Shown piece by piece: positions 24,812 to 35,090 of a DNA stretch of 64,000 nt (the stretch's first letter is position 1; every line of letters begins with the position of its first letter). The stretch lies in NCBI GenBank assembly GCA_016859345.1, contig CM029124.1, positions 11,603,980 to 11,667,979 on the forward strand. The letters are read 5' to 3'. The DNA comes from Istiophorus platypterus. Taxonomy: Eukaryota; Chordata; Actinopteri; Istiophoriformes; Istiophoridae. Made by a program: the position numbers and the translations under genes. The notes under the pieces are model-generated. The model searched no databases, was not told where the DNA came from, and worked only from the letters and a program-made list of their open reading frames with translations.

Positions 24812-24900
<89 letters not shown>
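24792..24900. repeat. (TA)n microsatellite
   Basis: About 109 bases of alternating TA, interrupted only near the left edge by TAATATAAGTAA. Long perfect TA tracts extrude cruciforms and are fragile. The apparent Tyr-Ile repeat frame on the minus strand is an artefact of this tract. Confidence 0.97.
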
Positions 24901-24905
<5 letters not shown>

Positions 24906-25019
24906 GTATAATCATCTTATGTTGTGCATGCAAGTGCTGCAAGCTCCATAACGCTTGGAAGAAAAATACCAGGCTTGATACTTTAATTGGCAGGAATACT
25001 TGTCTAATTATCACTTTTC

Positions 25020-25357
25020 TGCTTGCTCTCCATGCTGAGATTATGTAATTATCTTTCTGAAACATGTGGAACGATATTGCTTTTTTGTGTGTCATTTCTG
25101 AGACGCCTCTGTACCTGACACGCAGCAAGCCACTTAATAATATGCTAGAAAGGCAGCTAATTATATCATCATAATGGCTTGATGAAAGCAATAAGGCAGG
25201 CCGGTAAATCAATCATAGCACTGTTAGGCTGCTCCAGTTGTATCTTTATTCCACATTATTAGAATCACACTAAACAGGAAATTCTTTAATTACTAATGTG
25301 TTTATCCATTATGCCATGAGAATTTGGTGTCTTTGCATTTGTTATCATTATGCAAAT
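25020..25357. promoter_or_regulatory. Candidate regulatory stretch with POU octamer pair
   Basis: A perfect octamer ATGCAAAT (25350-25357) is preceded 11 bases earlier by the inverted core TTTGCAT (25332-25338). Both are POU-family (OCT/BRN type) targets. Upstream lie homeodomain cores (TGTAATTATC, GCTAATTATATC, TTTAATTACTAATG) and ATCAATCA (25208-25215, a reverse-strand PBX-HOX sequence). Conservation is unknown. Confidence 0.25.
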
Positions 25358-27449
25358 CACAGCCCATACTAAATGAACTAAACAAAATTTCTCTGCAATA
25401 TTTTCAACAAATTGAATCCCTTATCAAGTTAATTACTTCATGTTTACAAGCCCCCCCCCAAGCTAGGATATCCCAATTAAAGACTACACCTGTTCTGTTT
25501 GCGGGATTTGTATTTGTTACATGTGCCACTACATGTTCTCCTGCAGTGCGCAGGTTTGTCACGGGGGGAAGAACCAGCAGTTAGACCCCTCACCGGGCTT
25601 CCAGATTTCATCCTGCTTCTACAAATGTTCCTGGCTGACTGGTGTCATCTAGTTATGGGGTCCTTTGCAGAAAAGAGGCAGGAACACAGCTGACACACAC
25701 ATCCGTTGGACCCGGGGAGGGGGTAGATAGGTAATCTGACTGAGGGCGTGCCCTAGCACCAGCAGCGGCAGCATCAACAGCAGCCATAGACTGCTTTCGA
25801 AACTTTTTAATTAGCACTAATTACCTTTGCAGGAAAATGTTGAGGCTTGAAAGGATTTGTGTCAGCAAGTGGGAGATCAAAGACTGTGGTGCTGTGCATT
25901 TTAATCTGAACACTGAGGGGTAATAGGGAGCTGTTTGTGTGTTAGAGAAGGGGAAGGAGGGAACGAGGGTGAGAGAGGGAAAAGAAGCAACCCAGGTGGT
26001 ACTTGAGTAGTCTACCTCTAGTAATGCTGTCTACCAATCACACCACAGGTCCCATCACATTGTAAAATTTTCCACTAATATAAATAAATTCACTTTTGTT
26101 TTTCTTATTTTTGTTTTGTTTTTTTTTAATTAAGCAATTGAATCATAGCTTTCACTCACTTTATTCATTTTCTCCTTTATCTGTGTGTATGAATTCCTCA
26201 GTGTCAGCATGTGCACACGTGTGTGATTTTTGTGTGCTCCGTTTCATCAGACTGACAGGCATTTCATAGAGGTGGTTTTTAATGCATGCCTGGACATCAC
26301 TGTGGCAGGGTCATCCATCAGACTTCAAGACAACATCGATCATTTGCCATGAAGAGAGCGCAGGGTAGTGATTATTTGCTATTAGGTGGATGCTGAGGCA
26401 TACAAATGGCTGGCAGTTGACAGTTGAACTCACTCAAACGTAATGTGGGATGGCTCCCCCTCTCAGGGAAATGTTGACAAGCACTGATCCTGAACACTGT
26501 AATGACAGAGTGTACGGCCAGACAGGGACTTAGGGATTCTTCCTCTCAGATCAAATGTATCATTTAGCATTTTTTTGTTTTTTGTTTTTTGAATAATTTT
26601 ACTGCAAGATTACATGAGTTAATTTCCAGTTGCATATTCAGCGTACATATACTATAGATTTAAGCATTATTTTATTATCGAAAAACCCATTGTTGAATGT
26701 GTAAGCGTATTTATTGCAATATGCCTTGGCTGAGTGATCCTGTCACTGTAATTTTACAGTATTATATATACACTTGAAAACATGTGTGCCCCTGTAGCAT
26801 GCATGAGAGCTTGTGTGTGCTTATTTTTACTGCACTGATGTCCTCACTGGCTGAGGTTCCATAAGTGAATTGATTTTCAGCTCCCGCTCACCAAGCGAAG
26901 AGGGTGTTTGTCATGTGGATAGACAACTAATCTTTCAATACAAACATTCACAAGACGCATGGTCATACTGTGAGCACAGTCCAGGCACTATGAGGAAGGA
27001 AGTGTTGTATAGGCTCTGAAGGAGGCATGCTGCTTGCCCCCCGCTCCCTCCCCCGTTTGATGATGTATTTCACAATGCACAGTTTAGTGTTGTCCTTGGG
27101 AAGCAACTGTCTGGCCATGTAACAAACCTCACTTGCTGATACTTGAAGAGGCATCCACCTTTGAGCAGTGATCTCTCTATTTCTTCCTTTACTGGGAAAG
27201 AGGTGACTCTCTCCTACAACTCAAACGGGTCATTGCTGAAGCCTAGACTTCATCTTGGGCCAAACCAGGGTCAAGCAAGGCTTATGAGGTCGGACCTGAC
27301 AGGAATGGCTGTCAAGTTCTTATCCCCTGGCCAGGGTTGATCCAGGATCATTAATCAGACATGGATTGGAGGTGCAAGGGGAAGCACAAGGCCAGCTGAT
27401 GCTGACCTTAGTACAGTGGCTTTGATTTTGTCAGACACTGGCTCTTTGG

Positions 27450-27497
27450 ATGTATGTGTATGTGTGTGTGCATGTGTGTTTGCGTTTGCGTGTGTGG
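27450..27497. repeat. Degenerate (TG)n tract
   Basis: TG units broken up by TATG, CATG and TTTGCG units. Confidence 0.8.
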
Positions 27498-29479
27498 GGG
27501 GAGCTGTGTGAATTCACGGGATCAGTCCCTGTCTCATTCACAGGACTCTCAGCCCCTCTGCCAGCGCTAATGATAGCGAGAGAATATTAACCTCACACAC
27601 TCAGCAGGAATATCCACAGGGGTAGTCGATAACTCAGTAGCTGCAGGATCCACAATGGCATTATCATTCAAACACACACAAGCTAGGTTTAAACGCTCGA
27701 CAGACGCACCATGGTGCAGACATTTTCAACAGTTTAAACTGCACTTCTCACATAATAGCCTCATACAGCATTAAGTAATGAGCGATGATGCTCTAACTTC
27801 TTCATCAACAAAGAACTTAGCTAATTATGTTTCATAGATTTCTTTTTGCTTTAATTTGTTTATGCTCTCTTAAAATATATTTTTGTTTTGCAAATGATGT
27901 AACTCTGTATAAAGTTCAATCTGACATGCCACCTCCAGTTGAGAGCTTTGTAGCTAGTGATGCTTTTACACATAGACTATCAGGAGCAAGTAGAGCACAA
28001 TATTCAAAACAGATTAAGAGTGAACCCACATAAAGAGGAGATTTGCTGGCGGCGCCAAACGTACTCTAATGATTTGCATTGCCATTAATAGTAATTTGCA
28101 GCTGCCTAGGAGGAGACATGTAATCCCCTTCCCATGTGTGAATTGACATGCGTTGAGGGTGGGCTATGTGTGTCCTGGACGTGTGATCTTTAAATGACTG
28201 CCACCTGAGGCCTGGCTATACAGAGAGAGGAGTACCACACTGAGCAGTGACTGTCTACATGTGAGGGAGATAGGGGGGTGAGAAAGGGAGAGCTGTGGGG
28301 GAGATAGAGACAGATAATGACAGTCTAATTCACCATCGCCATCAGAGATGCATGTACAGAGACGTTTATAGCCATGAACCGTAGCTGGAGGGAAGAGTGT
28401 TGGAACAGACCTGATCAACTACTGTGTGGAGGTGGCAGGGGAGATGTCAGGGGCTTGAAAGGTTGCAGGGCATTAATTTGCTATACAGATAATGTCATTT
28501 TATTTACCATGAGCTAAACCTGCTGGTATTTTGATGCAGGTTTTTTTTTTTTTGTTTTTTTTGATGTTTATTTGTGTTTTTGTTGTGGGTTAATGTGATG
28601 TTGTGCAACTGTGTTGATGTAATGGATTCTTATTGGTTATATTTTATCCTCCATTTCTCTCCATGTTATCATACTGTACCTTTCACATCCACCACCACTT
28701 TATTACACTACAGAAATTTTGTTTCCATCAAGTCATGTAGTATCATATTTAACATTTGAGAACATGGAAAACATCTGAAAATTAGCTGAATTAAATCTTC
28801 CCAATACATTTTTGTTAGTCTATAGAAATCATCAGTAACCATGGCAGAATGATGCTATTTTTGCACTTGTATGACATTTAGAGTTGATTCTTAAAATAAG
28901 ACTTTTTTACTGGAAACTGATGATATAATGTCTTCTCGGAGGAAAATTACCTTGATTTTTTTTTAACAAGACTAGAATATGAAGAATTTGAGAATATGGA
29001 ATATTTACTTAAGATTGAGAGATTTTGCAGTGACCACAGTGGCATGAGCCATCAGAATATTTTTTTAATATTTCAGAAGTTTATGCCTCTCCAGCCTCCT
29101 TCATCCCTCTCTAGCCAGCCTTCCTCCAATCATTCTTATTAAGTTTATCAAAGCCAGTCCACATACTGGGTTTCCCAGGTCCAGATCCTTTCCCATTCAT
29201 TACAGTACCTTATCCTGGCAGGCAATCTGAAGTGTGCTCTGAATAGTCCATTATGCACATATGAAGGCCATCATAACCACAGCATTGGTCAATTCATCAA
29301 ACATTTATCTGTTGCCCTGTGAACAGGATGTCAGTATGCCTGTCACTCTGCAGCTCTTGCCCCCTGTTTAGAATAAAAGGAATAGAAGCGCAATGCCTTT
29401 TTGCACCACCGCGACCTTTGGGGGGACATCAGCCCTTTAACTGTGATTGCAGCTGCGAGGACTCTCCAGCAAGTATCAT

Positions 29480-29521
29480 TGTGTGTGTGTGTGTGTGTGT
29501 CTGTGTCTATGTCTGTGTGTT
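29480..29521. repeat. (TG)n microsatellite
   Basis: About ten pure TG units followed by TCTGTGTCTATG variants. Confidence 0.93.
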
Positions 29522-31040
29522 TAATATTCAGTACATTATTCACAGGATCTTTTCTACTATTGCAATGGACGCTGGTGAGATGTTGCCCCCGTGATCTCTA
29601 TCACCCTTTCAGCAGAACAGAAGGCTTTGAGGTTATTTTACATTATAGCTCTGTAACGTACAGCTCAAGCAGTCTCCACATTTGACCTGTCGTCCTCAGA
29701 GTTTCTAAAATTTGCCAACTATGATTCATTTAGGCAATTTTCAAAAGCAGCAGACATAAAAGGGAAGACTGTGTAACACATGTAAAAGAGCCAAGGCTGC
29801 CGTTTCCATTTGTTGCCTGAGGATATCTGACATGACACTAGTGCACACCATTGGCAGGAGTGACTGACATTTCAGCCAATAATGGTCGAGAGTTTTCTTC
29901 CCTCTGTTGTCAGCAGCGGTTTATCAATCACTATGTCTGCATTAGTATTAGTGTATTGATCTGGCAGGGCTGCTCTCTGGGTCAGTGTCACCTCTCCAGT
30001 GTCCTTGTCTGCTTTCTCACATCCTCCCCTGCTTCCTCTGCTGAGTCGGTACTCCAGCTAAATATTAGTGCATGTACTCTGTGTATTCAGCAGACAGGAT
30101 CTTAGTAGATAAAAGAGGTTTCAGCACATACATTCACCTCTTATGCAAGCAAAAAAAAGCATACACACTGATGCACACAGGGCTGTTTGATGTATGACAG
30201 TAAACCTACTTTGACTAAGTGATAGTCAAAGTCAGCCCATGTAAAGTATTAGCTCTGACAATGAGGCTGATCATAATTATCTTAACAAGGGGAGTATTCA
30301 TTGCCCCACCTCGTGTCCTATTTAATAAAAGGTCGGGTTTCAATAAAAGGCTTATTCCAAAACAGATGCAACTTATTTTTTCATAGTTCCTGATACACAT
30401 TACTGCTAGACATGAACAGAAGTGACATTTCAGTTTCATCTGTGGAAATCACATTAGCAGATGTATGAAACATTGCAAAATGGTCGTGGTAGTAGTAGCA
30501 ATAAATCGGTGACATTTGAAGAGGACGTATTACATGAAATAGCGTTAACATTAGAAAAACAGTACTTTACATATATTAACTGTAAAATTTAGAACATGTT
30601 TTCAGTGTGTTTTGCCTGTGTTAGCAAATCTCTGTAGCATTGGGACTCAAGTCAATTATACTCATTAGTTTTGTTAAAAGCAAAAGCTCCTTTTTTTTTT
30701 TTTTAGAAGTGAAGTACTTTTACTGCAGTGCTTAAACTTTGTTAGTTTTCCAAGCCGCACATTAAAACAGGAAAGCTTATAAAAAGTAATGAAACCAGCT
30801 ATGGAAATCTGCAGAGGGAGCACAGAAAGCTGGAGAGTATTAGAAGTTCAATCCCTGCACTGTAGTTAATGCTGGATGGGACTCAGTGGCTCTCCCCTGG
30901 CTGTGAATTTAACTGATTAAATCAGCCAGTGCACGCAGCAGTGGTGACATGAAAACAACAATTAATAAGGCTCCCTCCTGCGCCATGCGGCTCCCTTTAA
31001 CCGAGCAGCTAATAACATCACCCACAGGACTGCAGCCCAT

Positions 31041-31151
31041 CACACACACGCACGCACAGACACACGCACGCACACTCACACACATACACACATACATACA
31101 CAAACAAACACACACACACACCCTCACTCACTCACTCACTCACACACACAA
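31041..31151. repeat. (CA)n/(CTCA)n compound microsatellite
   Basis: CA dinucleotides mixed with CACG, CATA, CAAA and a block of CTCA tetranucleotides, about 111 bases in total. Confidence 0.95.
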
Positions 31152-33402
31152 ATGCACTTACAGGTGGCAATAGTTAGTTAGCAAACCTCTGTTCACAGCA
31201 AATAAAATAATGTTAATCCATTATTTTTTTGCATGTTTTACCAAATTCCATGTCCGTACAAACACAATATTCTGCTTAAAAGTATAAATTGTATTTCTAA
31301 TTTGCCACTTTTGGCCATTAGTCCAGTCACAGCTGTGCTTCAATATTTGTACTTTTGGATTTTTACAAGTTGTAATTTGGACAAAGCCCATCAAAACCAA
31401 GGACACATCTTTTCAGGTTCTGACAATTTTTATGAAATTCAAGACAAACAACAGTAAAATTATCATACGATGACAAAAATTAAAAAGTATGTCTAAATTT
31501 TATAATTTTTTACCAGCTCTGTAGTGTTAAGTATACAATAGCATGGTGGGCCTTTTTTCCTTTTATAAATGTGAAGCAACATGGGGAAAAAAACAAGCAA
31601 ATAGAGCAGGATTTCATAAAACTGGCACATCTCTCTATTTATCCATCTTGCTAGTGCATTAATCAAACTTGATAAGAGCTTGTCAGCTAGTGGCTTTGCC
31701 AGCACACTGGCTAGGTGCTGTCAGCTGTTGTTGTGGGTATCAAGTGTGTGTGTTTGCAAAATGTTGATGTCTTTTGAAATAAGGCAGCTCAGTCCGCCTC
31801 ACTCGCAACTCAACAATGAATTGCTGATTTGTCATTTTCCACCCGAGAAGACAGTTGCAACATTTTGCTTTGTAGTTCAAAGTTGCTGCCAGTGTGTCCG
31901 CTTTGTGCATCTGTGTGAGTTTCAGGATCAAGGAATATGTCTAGGTGGAGTCCATGCCGATCACTCGTAAAAAGCACATGAGAACCGGTACGGATAAAGC
32001 GAGAATAACAGTTGGTGTGTTAAATAACTTTTGGTGAGACAGACCAAGTACATGCATGGCTACTCAGTGACCAATTAGTTGGACAAGTTAACATCTCGAT
32101 AGCTCCAAGTGTATACATCATATTCCAAGTACTCAGCATCTTTTTAACATCTCTTCCTCCTTCTTCCTTCCCCTTTTGCCAGTATTCGGTTGACGCTATG
32201 TATGCTCTGTATTATACATTGCCCCCACACTGTATACTGCTGGTTGCTATGCGTTTGCAGATTGTCATGTTAAAGGTATTATATTTACATAACTCCAAGC
32301 TGGTGTGTATTATGGCGGTCATTGACACAAGGCAGATCCAGGGAAGAGCAATTGTTCATGCTGCAGCTGTTTAGACATCAAGATACCTCGAGTTTGTCAT
32401 GTTGCAATGTGTCACTGTTCACTTGACTTTATATCTACGTCACCTAATGTCAAGGTTATCCGTCTGCTTTAAGAAGAAGAATCAGGCACTATTCATATAA
32501 TGTAGAATTTTGAAAAAATAGGGCTTGGAGTCAATAATTATTAGTCAGATATATGTAATAATTAAAAATAGTGTGTTCAGAAAAACTGCTGTGTGAACTG
32601 TGAGAAACAGTACTCGAGAGGTACACTGTCTGCATCAAATCCTGTCAGATGTAAATATCAATGAAGTCACCCAGGACAACACACCTTCGTGCACCTTCCA
32701 CAACTTCTACTTTGCAGGGCCCTAACATTACTCCAAACACCACCCTCCATCATTTTTAGGCCTGTGTGTATGTGCATGTGAGTGAGATAGGGAAAGAGTT
32801 GAGATGACCCCTCACCTCTGTTTGCAAATCTATCATAAAACAGAGCGAAAAGGCAGAATCCCTTTCTTGAAAAAAAAGAAAAAAAAATGTGCTTTTATGT
32901 TAAAATTCCAACGCTAACCCCTATCGGTGCACAGTTGCGAAAAAAAAAAGTTTCCCCTTCTATTCCTTCTGTGATTGCGAGTGTATTCCGGTTCCTCTGT
33001 GAAAATGATGGATGACAAGTTAAATTTGTGTCTGGGGAGTGAAGGTGAACTGTGACAGAGTGATTTGTCTTGGGAATGGAGGGTTAGGGTCAGGCGAAAC
33101 TGGGCGCCTCAAGGCACAAGACATTGACAAATTCATCCTGCTCGCTGCATTTCTGAAGCCTTTTGTTTTGAATCCTGGCTACTCACAAGTGACCCCCATC
33201 CCTCATCCTGCCAGCCGCTGAAGGATGCCTCACCATGCCAGGGGAGCTCAGCACCACTAATTCTTGTCATTCACTTCCCTGACAGGCCCAGACCCATACT
33301 CTCCCGGTGTATGAAAGAGGGAGGCAGAAATATTTATTCTTGCACAAAACGTCTGACCAGATTTAGAGCCATAACAGTTTTCCTGTTGCCTTATCATTGC
33401 AG

Positions 33403-33529
33403 GTCACTGGCAGGCCTCAAAATGTTCACTGAACTGGAAGAGCTGGTTGTCGACAACAATCTGCTCGGAAATGACCTTTGGTTGCCCAGGTTACCCAACC
33501 TCCACACCTTGACACTCAATAAGAATCAA
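33403..33529 (+). CDS. lrmda: lrmda internal exon A: LRR repeats (partial gene)
   Basis: This 127-bp exon follows a good acceptor (CATTGCAG). Its first base completes a codon from an exon outside the window, and 42 full codons follow, ending in Gln at 33527-33529 (phase 0). The translation contains LEELVVDNNLL (fits the LxxLxLxxNxL leucine-rich repeat) and begins a second repeat, LHTLTLNKNQ. I recognise the order of repeats, and TLTLNKN in particular, as LRMDA (human C10orf11). LRMDA is an LRR protein needed for melanocyte differentiation and melanosome maturation; its loss causes oculocutaneous albinism type 7. Exon A ends not at GT but at ATATCCTTTC, so the next intron is U12-type. The family assignment comes from recalled protein similarity; the exon limits are inferred from splice signals and frame. 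Confidence 0.93.
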
Positions 33530-33539
33530 ATATCCTTTC
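33530..33539 (+). other. lrmda: U12-type 5' splice site (AT-AC class)
   Basis: ATATCCTTTC directly follows the last codon of exon A. This is an exact match to the AT-AC minor-spliceosome donor consensus ATATCCTTT(Y), which pairs with U11 and then U6atac. The nearest downstream GT, inside CAGTACC at about 33553, does not resemble a U2 donor. Using it would add non-homologous residues to the LRR. Confidence 0.9.
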
Positions 33540-34321
33540 AAACAAATCACTCAGTACCTCTTTCATTTTGATTTGCAATCTGCTTAGCAAACAGAGATTA
33601 CAGACATCAGTATCAGAATCAGATTACACTGCAATGTTAACACTGCCCGCTTTTTGTCTCGGAGAACCAGTTTTTAATGCCATGGATTTGAGAGCACTGT
33701 GTGTTGCAAAAGAGAGCAGAAGAACTTGGCTGTCACAGAGCTCCATGCAGGACTAGTTTTTGAACCACAGGGACCTCTAGTGGAATCAGATTTTAGAGTC
33801 AACGTAACAGATGTTTTTTTTAAAAAAAAATGTTCAAAGATAATAGATTGTGTTGCATTCAAGTTATATCCAAAGGGGGAAAAAAACAATCTATTGTAAT
33901 GTATTTTCTTTTTGATAATATCAGTTATTTTAAATGCTAGGGGAAATTTGTCTGATAAAGATTTTTCAAATTTGCATCACACGCATTATAGTTTACTGTG
34001 CTGCTTTACCTCACTGAAATGGAAGGAATCAGTTATTTAATTCATCACTGAACAACTAGGACATGCTCTCATTTTGACTCATTGATTATAACAGCCCTGT
34101 GTATTCTACCTGCCACCCAACGTAAACATGTTAAAACCAGAGCTCTGCTCAGCCGCTGTAAATTGAAGACACTGGCACGTTGCAAGGCTGTTTATGATCA
34201 GTCAAAGATGTGTGAACTTCCCCTCTAAGCCTCAGAACAGGTTTAGCAATGTGTCCTGTTTTCCTCTGGTTATGCAGATCCTACCGGGTAACGATGCTCA
34301 CTCTCTCTCACACAGTCATAC

Positions 34322-34351
34322 CCACACATACACACACACACACACACACAC
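34322..34351. repeat. (CA)n microsatellite within the U12 intron
   Basis: About 12 CA units with one CATA interruption. Confidence 0.93.
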
Positions 34352-34926
34352 TTCCAGAGTCAACATTAAAACTGGGGCTCCTTGAAGTGTGCGTCTGGGA
34401 CTGTGTGCTGAGTTTGGTTGTGAAGTGGTCGGCACATGCTAATAGGCCAATTATGTTCATCCTGTCGTGGCACAGTGCCATTTTAAAGCTCGAGCGCTGC
34501 ATTAGTGCAGTTGTATTTTGACACTTTGGGGCTCAATTTTCCAAGTGAATGTATTAGTGATGAATGTGCCTGCTTAGGGGCTGTTTGTTTTTTCCACGTT
34601 TCGCAAAAGTTTTCCACAGCACGGCTCTGGGAAGCACGGACTGTTTGAACCACAGGGCATCCATCATTTTGTCACTGTTCTGCACCCGGCCACCTAGGAA
34701 ATGAAAGAGATTGAGAGAAAGAGAGAGAGCAGCAGCAGCCAAATTGTGTCACTGTTATATGCCAAAGCCTGCACCTTAAATTGCCCCTCTGTCTGCCCAG
34801 TCTCACAAAGCAAGTGACTGGCCCCTTTGAGCACCCCTGTAAATTTGACAGTGACGTGTTTTAGTGCAGACAGGCCTGGGAGGGGCTGTGCGGGTAGTAA
34901 ATGCTAATGTAATTAACAGCGCTAGG

Positions 34927-34934
34927 TCCTTGAC
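34927..34934 (+). other. lrmda: U12 branch-point sequence
   Basis: TCCTTGAC matches the U12 branch consensus TCCTTRAY exactly. The predicted branch A (34933) is 18 bases before exon B (34951), close to the narrow 10-18 base spacing typical of U12 introns. The intron ends ...TTTGACAC. Taking the second AC (34949-34950) keeps the frame. Taking the first would start the exon ACC TGA and stop at once. Confidence 0.88.
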
Positions 34935-34950
34935 ATCCGCCCTTTGACAC

Positions 34951-35090
34951 CTGACTGATATCGAGGCCCTGCTGGAACACTTGGCTGATGTAACCCCGTC
35001 ACTGGAGTACCTAAGCCTGCTGGGAAATGAGGCCTGCCCCAACCAGCTGGTCAGCCTGGACAAGGATGAGGACGACTACCAGAGATACAG
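34951..35090 (+). CDS. lrmda: lrmda internal exon B: third LRR and start of LRR cap
   Basis: This 140-bp exon begins in frame with Leu-Thr-Asp and ends with two bases (AG) of a split Arg codon before a GTCAGT donor. It completes the second repeat (…NKNQ-L) and carries LEYLSLLGNEAC, a third LxxLxLxxN repeat. An acidic stretch (SLDKDEDD) then leads to YQRYR, the start of a C-terminal LRR cap of the kind seen in U2A', SDS22 and ANP32. Such caps seal the end of the LRR solenoid. No frameshift or stop is present and the codons are well kept, so the gene looks functional. The start is fixed by the U12 acceptor and by frame. Leu as first residue replaces an Ile that I recall at this site in the human protein, a conservative change. 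Confidence 0.93.

Larger units (their letters stand above)
24901..33402. other. Non-coding DNA ending in the intron acceptor of lrmda
   Basis: No exon was recognised before the acceptor at 33402. The last 30 bases (TTTTCCTGTTGCC then TTATCATTGCAG) form a good pyrimidine-rich U2-type acceptor. Listed separately are candidate regulatory motifs at 25020-25357 and microsatellites at 27450, 29480 and 31041. A pair TTAATTAG/CTAATTAC occurs near 25808-25826. The stretch 28040-28110 contains GGCGCCAAA and TGATTTGCATTGCC but is otherwise unremarkable. Confidence 0.6.
33530..34950 (+). other. lrmda: Minor-class (U12, AT-AC) intron of lrmda
   Basis: This 1421-bp intron sits at phase 0 between Gln of exon A and Leu of exon B. 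It splits the leucine-rich repeat LHTLTLNKNQ-L just before its last conserved hydrophobic residue. The 5' end is ATATCCTTTC, the branch element is TCCTTGAC and the 3' end is AC. There is no polypyrimidine tract before the 3' end, as expected for U12 introns. The intron also holds a (CA)n tract at 34322-34351 and AT-core sequence (GCTAATGTAATTAACAG) just upstream of the branch site. No nested gene was recognised. Confidence 0.88.

Noticed and set aside
24763..25212. 149-codon minus-strand frame with Tyr-Ile repeat
   Set aside because: Its middle is the (TA)n tract and the rest has no protein-like features.
34919..34950. Ordinary AG acceptors (AACAG, GCTAG) just upstream of exon B as an alternative to AC
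   Set aside because: Either would need a GT donor after exon A, which is not there. Reading from AACAG starts CGC TAG in phase 0. The exact U12 branch site lies immediately after them.
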